NCBI GenBank assembly: GCA_022703355.1
Contig: JAKLDU010000003.1
Location: forward strand, 12,454-58,215
Reading direction: 5' to 3'
DNA length: 45,762 nt
DNA from: Deltaproteobacteria bacterium
GTDB taxonomy: Bacteria; Desulfobacterota; Desulfomonilia; UBA1062
Below are positions 7,455 through 15,183 of this stretch, one piece after another (the stretch's first letter is position 1; every line of letters starts with the position of its first letter). Both the position numbers and the translations under genes were made by a program. Under the pieces are notes generated by a model. The model saw only the letters and a program-made list of their open reading frames with translations, searched no databases and was not told the DNA's origin.

Positions 7455-8504
7455 TCAGGGGCGATCGTGGCCTGACTGCGGCTCTCCGGTCTCAGGAGAG
7501 CCGGTTCCGCCCGGGCGGCGCATGAGCCGGGCGATGGCCTTGCGGTTCAGGAGCACGTCCTTGCGCAGGAAATTGACCTGTGAGGCGAGAAAGCCGAAGG
7601 ACAGGATCTGCATGCCCCCCAGGACGAACAGCACCATGAGGGTGAGCAGGGGCCGGTTGGGGTTCAGGGCCTGCACGCTGTAGAGCACGAAGAGGTACGC
7701 GCCCAGGCCCAGGCCCACCAGGGTGAGCAGGAGGCCCAGCATCCCGAACAGCAGGCTCGGCCGCTCGAACACGGTGAAGACGATGTGGGAGATGGCGGTG
7801 GCCCGGAAGGCGAACTTCGACGAGCCCCGCTTCCGGGAGGTGAGCGTGGCCGGGATCTCCCGGACCTTGTAGCCCATGGCCAGGACCTTCGAGAGGATCT
7901 CCAGGTGGATCTCCTTGCCGTCGGATTCGAGGTCCAGGCTGTCGATGACCTCCCTGCGGTAGCACCTCACGATGCAGGTCAGCGTGTTGAGGTCCTGGGG
8001 GATGGCCGCCTTGAGGATCCTGTTCCCCAACCGGGAGATGAAGAGCCGGTCCCGGGGGACCCCCTCGGTGGCGCCGCCTTCCATGTAGGGGCTCGCGAGC
8101 ACGACGTCGACCTCGTCCTCGCGGTCGAGGGCGCGGGCCATCTCGATGATGTACTTCGGGTCGTAGGAGAGGTCCGCGTCGATGGTGGCCACGTACCTTC
8201 CCCGGGCGAGCTTGAGCCCGTGGCGCAGGGCCTTTCCCCTCCCGCCGTTTTCCCCGTAGCCGCCCAGCCGGACCTGGGCGTTGCCCCGGGCCAGTCCCTC
8301 GAGGATCGCGAGGGTCCCGTCCGTGCTCCCGTCGTTCACCGGGATGATCTCGAAGCTCCTGCCCGAGGCAGACAGGACCTGGGAGACGGTGCGGACGGTG
8401 TCCCCGGCGTTCTCCTGCTCGTTGTACATGGGGATCACGACACTGATGTCGGGTGGTTCTGCGGTGCTGAGTGCGGGGCCCTCGCGTGTCATCGGCCGTA
8501 TCAT
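7455..8504 (-). CDS. Family 2 glycosyltransferase (DPM1/GtrB-like) with C-terminal membrane segments
   Basis: Polyprenyl-phosphate sugar transferase type GT2, 349 aa. The GT-A domain (about 18-240) starts SVVIPMYNEQEN and contains VNDGSTDGT, the metal-binding DADLSYDP and the SRKRGSSKF loop typical of dolichyl-phosphate mannose synthase-like enzymes. Two hydrophobic helices follow (about 248-275 and 288-312), as in GtrB/ArnC-like proteins that load a sugar on an inner-membrane lipid carrier. The sugar is unknown. No clear SD precedes the ATG at 8504; the second ATG at 8492 is an alternative. It stands alone on the minus strand. Confidence 0.85.
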   Translation of the reverse strand: MIRPMTREGPALSTAEPPDISVVIPMYNEQENAGDTVRTVSQVLSASGRSFEIIPVNDGSTDGTLAILEGLARGNAQVRLGGYGENGGRGKALRHGLKLARGRYVATIDADLSYDPKYIIEMARALDREDEVDVVLASPYMEGGATEGVPRDRLFISRLGNRILKAAIPQDLNTLTCIVRCYRREVIDSLDLESDGKEIHLEILSKVLAMGYKVREIPATLTSRKRGSSKFAFRATAISHIVFTVFERPSLLFGMLGLLLTLVGLGLGAYLFVLYSVQALNPNRPLLTLMVLFVLGGMQILSFGFLASQVNFLRKDVLLNRKAIARLMRRPGGTGSPETGEPQSGHDRP

Positions 8505-8706
8505 ATAAAATTATCGGGGGGGTGTATAGCCCATATTTTCTCTTCGGGACACGCTTTCGCGGAGGGGTTTGTCCGCGTGTGTCCCCCGTAAAGAGAATCG
8601 GCAGGACGACTGCCGGGCTTCCCGAAGCGGTGGGCATCTTCAGAAGGACGGGGGGAGAGGGGCCGACGAGGTTTTTCTCCCGGCACGAAACAATCCCCAT
8701 TGTGCG

Positions 8707-8756
8707 AAAAGGAAAAGGGACCTCTCAGGTTTCGAGAGATCCCTTTTCCTTTTTTA
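8707..8756. terminator. Bidirectional intrinsic terminator hairpin
   Basis: A stem of about 24 bp (AAAAGGAAAAGGGA + CTCTC arm against GAGAG + TCCCTTTTCCTTTT) has one C-A mismatch and a 7-nt loop. It is followed on the plus strand by TTTTTT and has a U-rich 3' arm on the minus strand. It lies downstream of the 8999-11438 minus-strand operon and would end that transcript. Confidence 0.8.
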
Positions 8757-8815
8757 AGGGAGGAGTTTAGGGCGCCATCGTGAATTTCCCCTTCCGGGGT
8801 CCTTCTTTTCAGGCA
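8710..8815 (-). ncRNA. Candidate small RNA from a sigma-54-type promoter
   Basis: If the -24/-12 element at 8841-8827 is active, transcription would begin near 8815 and run about 105 nt to the strong hairpin at 8756-8707, with no open frame of note. A small CCCC-GGAA-GGGG hairpin can form near the 5' end. The ends are inferred only from promoter and terminator geometry. The alternative is that the hairpin simply ends the upstream operon and the -24/-12 match is chance. Confidence 0.25.
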
Positions 8816-8826
8816 GGGTTCATATT

Positions 8827-8841
8827 GCAACGGGGATGCCA
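8827..8841 (-). promoter_or_regulatory. Sigma-54-type -24/-12 element
   Basis: The minus strand reads TGGCATCCCCGTTGC, matching TGGCAyrnnnnTTGC with TGGC and TTGC exactly 7 bp apart. It points left into a 100-nt stretch that ends at the hairpin terminator. Confidence 0.4.
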
Positions 8842-8860
8842 TCCGGCACTACCTTGTAAC

Positions 8861-8884
8861 TAATTGATATTAAGCGATCAATTA
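8861..8884. repeat. Perfect inverted repeat (possible operator)
   Basis: TAATTGAT at 8861-8868 and ATCAATTA at 8877-8884, separated by 8 bp, in the AT-rich patch. The size suits a dimeric regulator site. No regulator gene is adjacent, so the partner is unknown. Confidence 0.45.
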
Positions 8885-8998
8885 TCTTCGAAAAAGAAAA
8901 GAGATGCCCGCGGGGGATAAAGGATGTCCATTATTGAGTAATTGTTTTCCTAAATACGGGGCCTTCCCCGGACAGGCTTTCCCTTCGCCCGGAGCCCC

Positions 8999-9835
8999 TC
9001 ATGCCCGGTAGAGCTTCTCCAGGAAGAGCACATAGCTTTTTGTGTCGAGGCCGAACCTTCCCGGCCTGACCCCGCCGGGGAGCGGGGCGTGGAAGTCCGT
9101 GCCCCCCGTGGGGACGAGGCCCAGCTCCAGGGCGAGCTCCAGGTAGTGCTTCTTCTGGGGTCTCGTGTGGTCGGGGTAAAAGATCTCCATGCCCTTAAGC
9201 CCCTCTTCCCTGAGGCCGCGGACGAAGGAGGCGAGCTCGCCCTTGCCGAGTCCCAGGGTGAAGGGGTGCGCGAGGACCGGCATGCCCCCCGCGTCTCTGA
9301 TGGCGCGGATGGCCTCCGCGCTGCGCATCCTGTCCTTTTCCACGTACGCGGGCCTGCCCTTGCCCAGGTAGCGGGCGAACGCCTCCTCGAAGTCCCTGAC
9401 GTAGCCCTTTTTCATGAGGGCCTTGGCCACGTGGGGCCGCCCGACCTGGCCGCCCTGCGAGATGCTTCTCACGTCCGACTCTAAGAGGTCCATGCCCAGG
9501 GCCCGGAGCTTCTCGAGCATCCGGGGGAGCCTCACCACCCGGGCGTGCTGGAGGCGTCCGAGGACCTCCTCGAACCCGCGCGGGAAGGTGGGGAAATACC
9601 CCAGGACGTGGAGGGTCCCGGGGTCGTAGTCGATGCTCACCTCCACGCCGGGGATGACCCGGATGCCATGTTCGAGGGCCAGCTTCTCCGCGGACGAAGC
9701 GCCGGCGACGGTGTCGTGGTCGGTGAGTGCGATGGCCTCCAGGCCGGATTCCCGGGCGAGGGTGGCGAGTCCTTCGGGGCTCAGCTCTCCGTCTGAGGCC
9801 GTCGTGTGGAGGTGGAGGTCAGCCTTGACGTGCAC
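8999..9835 (-). CDS. PHP-domain phosphoesterase (RNase AM / TrpH-like)
   Basis: A 278-aa cytoplasmic metal-dependent phosphoesterase. The PHP core shows the N-terminal metal cluster ADLHLHTTASDG (H8, H10), ALTDHDT near 36-42, PGVEVS near 61-66, and GTDFHAP near the C-terminus, all expected ligands. Its length and plan match the YciV/TrpH group, which hydrolyses nucleotide 3',5'-bisphosphates or trims RNA 5' ends. That specificity is family knowledge, not read here. The frame begins with GTG at 9835, 11 bp after the response regulator stop, so the two are probably translated from one message. Third gene of the glycosyltransferase-regulator-PHP operon. Confidence 0.85.
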   Translation of the reverse strand: MHVKADLHLHTTASDGELSPEGLATLARESGLEAIALTDHDTVAGASSAEKLALEHGIRVIPGVEVSIDYDPGTLHVLGYFPTFPRGFEEVLGRLQHARVVRLPRMLEKLRALGMDLLESDVRSISQGGQVGRPHVAKALMKKGYVRDFEEAFARYLGKGRPAYVEKDRMRSAEAIRAIRDAGGMPVLAHPFTLGLGKGELASFVRGLREEGLKGMEIFYPDHTRPQKKHYLELALELGLVPTGGTDFHAPLPGGVRPGRFGLDTKSYVLFLEKLYRA

Positions 9836-9846
9836 CGGCGAATCGC

Positions 9847-10212
9847 CTACCCGGGGACCGAGGCTTCCAGCACCTGGGCGATCTTGTTCTTGAGCTCCGT
9901 GAGGTCGGAGGACTTGACGACGTACGCGTCCGCCGCGATGGACTTGACGTCCACCTTGTAGCTCCCGTAGGCGCTGCAGAGGATGACCGGCAGGTTGTAG
10001 AAGGTGTTCCTGATCTCCTGGAGGACGTCGAGGCCGTTCGTGGAGACCATTTTGATGTCGAGGACGATCACGTCGGGCTTCTCGCGGGTGATGCGCTCCA
10101 GGATGTCCGCGCCGTCGGCGGCCACGGCCACGTCGTAGCCCTCCTCCTTGAGCTCCTCGGAATACAGCAGCCTGATATGCTTCTCGTCGTCAACAATCAG
10201 CACCTTTGCCAT
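9847..10212 (-). CDS. Single-domain response regulator (CheY-like)
   Basis: A 121-aa receiver domain with no output domain. Acidic pocket D8/D9 (LIVDDEK), phospho-acceptor D52 (VIVLDIKM), S80 at the Thr/Ser switch position and K100 (YVVKSSD) are all present, so it should be phosphorylatable. The ATG at 10212 has AAAGGAG five bases upstream; a longer frame to 10920 is an overlap with the glycosyltransferase frame. It is 11 bp after the glycosyltransferase stop and 11 bp before the PHP gene. With no DNA-binding part it must act by protein contact, perhaps on its operon neighbours; no kinase is next to it. Confidence 0.92.
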   Translation of the reverse strand: MAKVLIVDDEKHIRLLYSEELKEEGYDVAVAADGADILERITREKPDVIVLDIKMVSTNGLDVLQEIRNTFYNLPVILCSAYGSYKVDVKSIAADAYVVKSSDLTELKNKIAQVLEASVPG

Positions 10213-10223
10213 GGGCACTCCTT

Positions 10224-11438
10224 TCAACCCCACCTGTCGATGATGTATGGCTTGGTCTGCTCGAAGGTCAAGCACATGTCTTCGATGTATTCCTCGGCCT
10301 GGAGGACGGACATCCCCTCGGTCTTGTTCACGTAGGACAGCGTCATGCCGTAGTAGAGCGGGATGAGCACCTCGATCAGCCGGCTGCGGTCGAGGGCCTT
10401 TCTGTGGGCGCAGATGGCGAAGTCGAAGAGGGTCTTGGCCCAGACCTGCGCGGGCATCTCGAAATGGTCCATGCTGAGCGAAGCCACTTCCCTTACCTTC
10501 TGGAGGTTCTCGAAGGAGAAGATCGACCGGTAGGTCTCCCAGTTCCGGTTGAAGCCTTCCCGGAAACGCCCGTAGAGCCTTTCCCGGTTCACCGCCAGGG
10601 GGGAGGGCATCTCCACCTCGGAGGCGCCGAACCCGAAGATGGCCGTGGGCTTGCTCCACTTGGTGGCTTTCCACTTGGCGTGGTATGCCTCCATGAGGCT
10701 GAAGATCGTGTTCATGGCCTGCCGGAACGCGGGGCCCGGGTCGAAGGAGGGGTCCCGGGGTTCGCCTGACCGGGGCTTGCCCATGAACGCCTGGCAGATG
10801 GGGACGCCCTCGTTCATGGCGATGGTGGTCATCCAGATGTCGATGCCGAACTGGCTCACGTCCTCGTTCCAGTGCTCGTTCCTCAGGAACACGCTGGCCA
10901 TGGCCCCGGAGAACCCGCATTCGCCGGTTGCGGGCTGGCGCACGCGCCTGCCGTAGAGGGTCCTGGTGAGGGGGTAGGCGATGTCGTTGGTGATGCTGCC
11001 ATCGTACTTGTGGCGCACGTACAGGGGCGAGACGAAGGAGAAATCCTTGAACAGGGGCTCCCCGAGGTTCTTGATCCAGCGGGGCGTCATGCTCCCGAGG
11101 GTCGCGTCCACGACGATCACCCCCCTGGCGTCGAGCTCGAGGACCTTCCGGAAGAGGGCCTTGACGTTGTTCCCCTTGCCCTTCACGCCCCGGGGGGTCG
11201 ACAGGTAGATCTTGGGGATGCCCTGGGTGTCGGCGTTCAGGAAGGCGGCCTTCGTGCCGTCGGTGCTGCAGTTGTCGCAGTTGACGATGACGGAGTCCAG
11301 GTGCCCGAAATATTCCTTCAGCCCGAGGGCGGCCTGCAGCGCGGGCAAGCCGATGAGGGAGGCCTTGTTGTAGGAGGGGATCCCCACGACGAGGTCGGCT
11401 TTCTTCACCTGGGCCGGGTTGTCTTCAAAGGCCTTCAT
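10224..11438 (-). CDS. Mannosylglycerate-synthase-like glycosyltransferase
   Basis: A 404-aa GT-A fold glycosyltransferase. The N-terminus reads ADLVVGIPSYNKASLIG, then NCDNCSTDG at 54-61. The middle GECGFSGAM...FGIDIWMTTIAMNEG and a long helical C-terminus parallel the layout of Rhodothermus-type mannosylglycerate synthase (GT78) and related glucosyl-glycerate enzymes. That family makes compatible solutes or glycan precursors; the product here is not proven. The DxD-equivalent reads VVDATLGS (D111, T113 in place of the second Asp), which may alter metal binding. ATG at 11438 with GGAG upstream. First gene of an operon with a receiver protein and a PHP phosphoesterase. Confidence 0.7.
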   Translation of the reverse strand: MKAFEDNPAQVKKADLVVGIPSYNKASLIGLPALQAALGLKEYFGHLDSVIVNCDNCSTDGTKAAFLNADTQGIPKIYLSTPRGVKGKGNNVKALFRKVLELDARGVIVVDATLGSMTPRWIKNLGEPLFKDFSFVSPLYVRHKYDGSITNDIAYPLTRTLYGRRVRQPATGECGFSGAMASVFLRNEHWNEDVSQFGIDIWMTTIAMNEGVPICQAFMGKPRSGEPRDPSFDPGPAFRQAMNTIFSLMEAYHAKWKATKWSKPTAIFGFGASEVEMPSPLAVNRERLYGRFREGFNRNWETYRSIFSFENLQKVREVASLSMDHFEMPAQVWAKTLFDFAICAHRKALDRSRLIEVLIPLYYGMTLSYVNKTEGMSVLQAEEYIEDMCLTFEQTKPYIIDRWG

Positions 11439-11666
11439 TCTCTGCTCTCCGTCAGCGGATGTCAGCCGTGTATTCTCCGTTATATGCCCGGGAATGGCAA
11501 CAGGAAAGTTTCCCCGGACACCGGGGTGCGAACCTTGCGGAGCCCCTCGGAAAGGCCCTTGGGAGGGCATGGGGGGCATCGGGGGCCGGCCCGGGAAATT
11601 GCCGGGATTTCCTGAAAAAACACCGCTTGCGTTTTCATGGCATATATGGAAATCTATATAATTCTG

Positions 11667-13349
11667 ATGTCGATGCAAGATAAACCCATCATAGTCCAGA
11701 GCGACGGCGGCATCCTGCTCGAGGTGCAGTCCCCCGAGTACGGGAATGCCCGGGACGCCATTCTGCCCTTTGCCGAGCTCATAAAATCGCCCGAATATAT
11801 CCATACCTACAGGATAACCCCCCTGAGCATCTGGAACGCGGCCGCCATGGGCGTGGCCTGTGAAGACGTGCAGAAGAGCCTCGAGGCCTATTCCCGCTAC
11901 GAGATCCCCGAAGGCGTGCTGTTCCGGATACGGGACGCCTTCAGCCGCTGGGACGCGGTGCGCCTCACGGCCCGCGACGAGCGGACGCTCCTGGTCGAGG
12001 TCAGGACCCCGGAGATCTTCAGTCAGTTAACCGCGAAGCCGGGCATCAAGGAGGCGGTGCTCGAGGTGACCGGCGCCCGGTCCTTTGTCATCGGCCGCGA
12101 CATGCGGGGCCGGTTCAAGCACCTGCTCATCAAGGCGGGGTTCCCGGCGCACGACCTCGTGGGCTTCGACCAGGGGGACCCCCTCGGGGTTGACCTGCGG
12201 GAGACGACCTCCTCGGGCGTGCCCTTCGGCCTGCGCCAGTACCAGGTGGACGCGGGGAAGAACTTCTGGGCCGGCGGCTCCGTGAGCGGAGGCCAGGGCA
12301 TTGTGGTCCTCCCCTGCGGCGCGGGCAAGACGGTCGTGGGCATCCACGCCATGGCCCAGGCCCGGATGCAGACCCTCATCCTGTGCACCAACGTCTCCGC
12401 GGTGCGCCAGTGGATAGCGGAGCTCCTGGACAAGACCACCCTCGACCCCGGGGACATCGGCGAGTACACGGGCAGCAGGAAGGAAATACGGCCCGTCACG
12501 GTCACCACCTACCAGATGCTCACCTACCGGCGGGACAAGCGCGGCCCCTTCGAGCACATGCAGATCATGAGCGCCCGCAACTGGGGTCTCCTCATCTATG
12601 ACGAGGTGCACGTGGTGCCCGCCCCGGTGTTCCGCGCCACCACCGAGATCCAGGCAAAGCGCAGGCTCGGGCTGACCGCCACCCTCATCCGGGAGGACGG
12701 CCTCGAGGAGGACGCCTTCTCCCTCGTGGGGCCCAAGTGCTACGACGTCCCCTGGAAGGAGCTCGAGCAGAAGGGCTTCATCGCCGAGGCCCACTGCTAC
12801 GAGATCAGGCTTCCCCTGCCGCCGGAGAAAGAGATGGAGTACGCCCTGGCCGGCGACCGCCACCAGTTCCGGATCGCCTCGGAGAATGTGAACAAGGACC
12901 GGGTCATGAAGGGCATCATGCGCAAGCACGGCGACGAGCCCGTGCTCGTCATCGGGCAGTACGTGAGCCAGCTCAAGCGGATCTCGGAGACCTTCGACGC
13001 CCCGCTCATCACCGGGTCCACCCCCAACTCCAGGCGCGACACCCTGTACGGCGCCTTCAGGCGGGGGGAGATCCCGGTGCTCGTGGTCTCGAAGGTGGCG
13101 AACTTCGCCATCGACCTGCCGGACGCCTCGGTGGCCATCCAGGTCTCGGGCACCTTCGGCTCGCGCCAGGAGGAGGCCCAGCGGCTCGGGCGCATCCTGA
13201 GGCCCAAGAAGCGGGTGTCCACGTTTTACACCCTGGTGAGCAGGGGCACCTCCGAGGAGGAGTTCGCCCACAAGCGGCAGATCTTCCTGGCGGAGCAGGG
13301 ATACCGGTACACCATCGAGGAGTGGAGCGCCCATGACGTCCACGCATGA
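11667..13349 (+). CDS. Bacterial XPB/Rad25-type superfamily 2 helicase
   Basis: DNA translocase/helicase of the XPB family, about 560 aa from the chosen start. Residues ~7-100 form a Helicase_C_3-type module (IIVQSDGGILLEV, then YRITPLSIWNAAAMG). Core motifs: Walker A LPCGAGKT (K221), DEVH box at 312-315 followed by VVPA, motif III LGLTATLIREDG, and motif VI QEEAQRLGRILRPK. XPB opens DNA in repair and transcription in eukaryotes and archaea and is patchy in bacteria. The open frame extends to an ATG at 11637, but a TATAAT at 11657-11662 lies inside that extension and homologous proteins begin near KPIIVQSDG, so 11667 (or 11673) is preferred. No SD is seen. Overlaps the next gene by 17 bp. Confidence 0.9.
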   Translation: MSMQDKPIIVQSDGGILLEVQSPEYGNARDAILPFAELIKSPEYIHTYRITPLSIWNAAAMGVACEDVQKSLEAYSRYEIPEGVLFRIRDAFSRWDAVRLTARDERTLLVEVRTPEIFSQLTAKPGIKEAVLEVTGARSFVIGRDMRGRFKHLLIKAGFPAHDLVGFDQGDPLGVDLRETTSSGVPFGLRQYQVDAGKNFWAGGSVSGGQGIVVLPCGAGKTVVGIHAMAQARMQTLILCTNVSAVRQWIAELLDKTTLDPGDIGEYTGSRKEIRPVTVTTYQMLTYRRDKRGPFEHMQIMSARNWGLLIYDEVHVVPAPVFRATTEIQAKRRLGLTATLIREDGLEEDAFSLVGPKCYDVPWKELEQKGFIAEAHCYEIRLPLPPEKEMEYALAGDRHQFRIASENVNKDRVMKGIMRKHGDEPVLVIGQYVSQLKRISETFDAPLITGSTPNSRRDTLYGAFRRGEIPVLVVSKVANFAIDLPDASVAIQVSGTFGSRQEEAQRLGRILRPKKRVSTFYTLVSRGTSEEEFAHKRQIFLAEQGYRYTIEEWSAHDVHA

Positions 13350-15084
13350 CCTCCTCTCCCACATCCCGGGCTACATGGTGGAGATCCTCTCCCTGCGCAT
13401 CCTCGGCAGGTCCGTGGACAGGGCCAGCCTCGCCGAGGGCCTGGGCGACGAGGCCCGGCTCAGGCGGGTGGTCGCGGAGCTGTCCGACCAGCAGCGCTCG
13501 CTCCTTCTGGACCTCTGCGAGCTGGGCGGCAGCGTGCAGTGGGACGTGCTCACCTCCGTCTACCGCAACGCCCTGGACCCCCTGAAGGATGACCTCGTGG
13601 CCATGGGGGGTGCGGGCATCGTTTTTCAGAACGGCCTGAGCGGGCGGGACCCCATCATCCTGCTGCCCTCGCTCATGCCCATCCTCGAGGAGCTGCGGCA
13701 GGAATTCTTCGCCCGGATCGAGGACCTCACCCTGGTGAAGCCCCGGCCCGTGAGCATCTGGGGGCACGTGGCCCTGCTCAACACCCTCAGGGCCTCCAGC
13801 ATCCGGTGCAGGTCGGGCATGGAGCCCTTCAAGCGGGGCTGGGAGTACCTCGAGGAGAGGCTCTCGGGCATGATCGAGGTGGAGCGGGTCTACTGGGAGC
13901 TCGTGGAGCTCGGGTGCATCCGCGAGAAGAAGGGCGTCCTATGCGTGTCCTCCCAGGCGAGCGGCGAGTTTGCCATGGAGGGCGACGACCGGTATGCCCT
14001 GTGGCGGTTCATCCGCTCCTGCCACGGCTACCCGGGGCTGGAGAACAAGGTCTTCACGCTCATCCAGGACCGGGCGGTGCACCGCGGCCTGCTCATCCGC
14101 TCGCTCATCCTCTTCCTCCACAGCAGGAATCCCGAGGAGGTTTACGCCCGGGAGATGGTGAGCTCCCTGGTGGACCAGTGGCTGGGCCTGGGCATTCTCC
14201 GGCAGGACGAGGAGGGCGTCTGGGTCTGCTTCAGCGAGCATGCCTTCCGCTCGCTGAAGACCGGGAAAACCCTGGTGTCCCCCCACCCCTACTGCGACGA
14301 CATCGTGATCCAGCCCAACATGGAGATCCTGGCGCCCAGGGATTTCGACCCGGTGGACCTCCTGAACCTGGGCGAGATCGCGGACCTGGTGCAGACCGAC
14401 GTGGTGAGCATCTACCGCGTCACCAAGAAGTCGGTCTCCCGGGGCCTGAGGGACGGGTGGAACGCGGAGAAGATCCGGGTGTTCCTGGAGCGCATCTCCC
14501 GGCACGAGCTCCCGGACAACCTGCGCAAGACCATCCAGGGCTGGGCGAGCGAGAGGCCCGAGGCCCACATCATCCGGGGCACCTTCCTGGTGCTTTCCGG
14601 GGCCGACTGCAAGGCTTCCCGCGGGCTCGCCGAGGTGCTGCCGGGGATTTACCGGGTGCCGGAGAACTGCGAGGAGGAGATCGCGGCGCTCCTGGACAAG
14701 GGCGATGTCATCGTCCACGGCGCCGACGGGGAGAAGGAGGCGGAGGAGAGCGTGTCCTGGGGCAAGCTCCTGCCGTTCCAGTTCCTCCCCAAGACCCCCT
14801 GGAAGGAGTCCCGCAGGGAGGGCGTCTTCCCCTTCGGCATGGTTTCCCCCCTGCCGTACGGCACGAAGGGCGAGGGGGTGTTCGAGAAGGCCCTCCACGA
14901 CGGCGAGTCCGTGGTCATCTTTTACCCCAGGCAGGGCTACGGGGAGATCGAGGTCAAGAAGATCAGCCCCATCTATGTCTACCGCAAGGGGGGCATCCCC
15001 TTCGTCGAGGCTTTCTGCGAGGATACGGGCGAGGGGGAGGTCTTCGACATCACCAAGGTCAGGGCCCTGCTCAAGAGCACCTGA
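13333..15084 (+). CDS. Helicase_C_3 domain protein with WYL-like C-terminus, partner of XPB
   Basis: A 583-aa protein without a helicase motor. Residues 322-415 form a Helicase_C_3 (XPB/Ssl2-type) module, DIVIQPNMEILAPRDF, then YRVTKKSVSRGLRDG and LERISRHELPDNL, the same module found at the N-terminus of the XPB encoded just upstream. Residues ~515-580 (VVIFYPRQGYGEIEV, KKISPIYVYRKGG, VEAFC, EVFDITKV) have the pattern of a WYL domain, known elsewhere as a nucleic-acid or nucleotide sensing domain. The N-terminal 300 residues are helical and unrecognised. The gene overlaps XPB by 17 bp with GTGGAG before its ATG, so the two are translationally coupled and likely form a complex. The WYL assignment is inference. 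Confidence 0.75.
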   Translation: MTSTHDLLSHIPGYMVEILSLRILGRSVDRASLAEGLGDEARLRRVVAELSDQQRSLLLDLCELGGSVQWDVLTSVYRNALDPLKDDLVAMGGAGIVFQNGLSGRDPIILLPSLMPILEELRQEFFARIEDLTLVKPRPVSIWGHVALLNTLRASSIRCRSGMEPFKRGWEYLEERLSGMIEVERVYWELVELGCIREKKGVLCVSSQASGEFAMEGDDRYALWRFIRSCHGYPGLENKVFTLIQDRAVHRGLLIRSLILFLHSRNPEEVYAREMVSSLVDQWLGLGILRQDEEGVWVCFSEHAFRSLKTGKTLVSPHPYCDDIVIQPNMEILAPRDFDPVDLLNLGEIADLVQTDVVSIYRVTKKSVSRGLRDGWNAEKIRVFLERISRHELPDNLRKTIQGWASERPEAHIIRGTFLVLSGADCKASRGLAEVLPGIYRVPENCEEEIAALLDKGDVIVHGADGEKEAEESVSWGKLLPFQFLPKTPWKESRREGVFPFGMVSPLPYGTKGEGVFEKALHDGESVVIFYPRQGYGEIEVKKISPIYVYRKGGIPFVEAFCEDTGEGEVFDITKVRALLKST

Positions 15085-15183
15085 CCCTCACTTCGTCTCC
15101 GCCTCCTTCATGGACATATCAACAGGTATTCTTGACCGGTCAGATTTCCCTGACCCTCACTTCGTCTCCGTCTTCTTCATGAA
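15081..15183. repeat. 34-bp direct repeat at convergent gene ends
   Basis: 15081-15114 and 15150-15183 match at 31 of 34 positions, 69 bp apart. The right copy contains the last eight codons and stop of the M48 gene (minus strand). The left copy contains the TGA stop of the plus-strand helicase-partner gene and would still read S-M-K-E-A-E-T-K-stop on the minus strand. A perfect palindrome TGACCGGTCA (15133-15142) lies between the copies. Confidence 0.85.

Larger units (their letters stand above)
8505..8998. other. Long non-coding region with hairpin, sigma-54-like site and inverted repeat
   Basis: 494 bp between two minus-strand genes. The right third (8850-8960) is markedly AT-rich against its surroundings. 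It holds a strong hairpin terminator (8707-8756), a sigma-54-type element on the minus strand (8841-8827) and a perfect 8+8 inverted repeat (8861-8884), each listed separately. Open frames across it have no protein-like sequence. Confidence 0.55.

Noticed and set aside
8501..8842. 113-codon minus-strand ORF upstream of the GT2 gene
   Set aside because: It spans the terminator hairpin, and its residues (many Pro, Arg, Lys, Gly in no pattern) do not look like a protein.
9847..10920. A 357-aa fusion of response regulator with an upstream domain
   Set aside because: The upstream part is an out-of-frame reading of the glycosyltransferase gene; AAAGGAG before the ATG at 10212 marks the true start.
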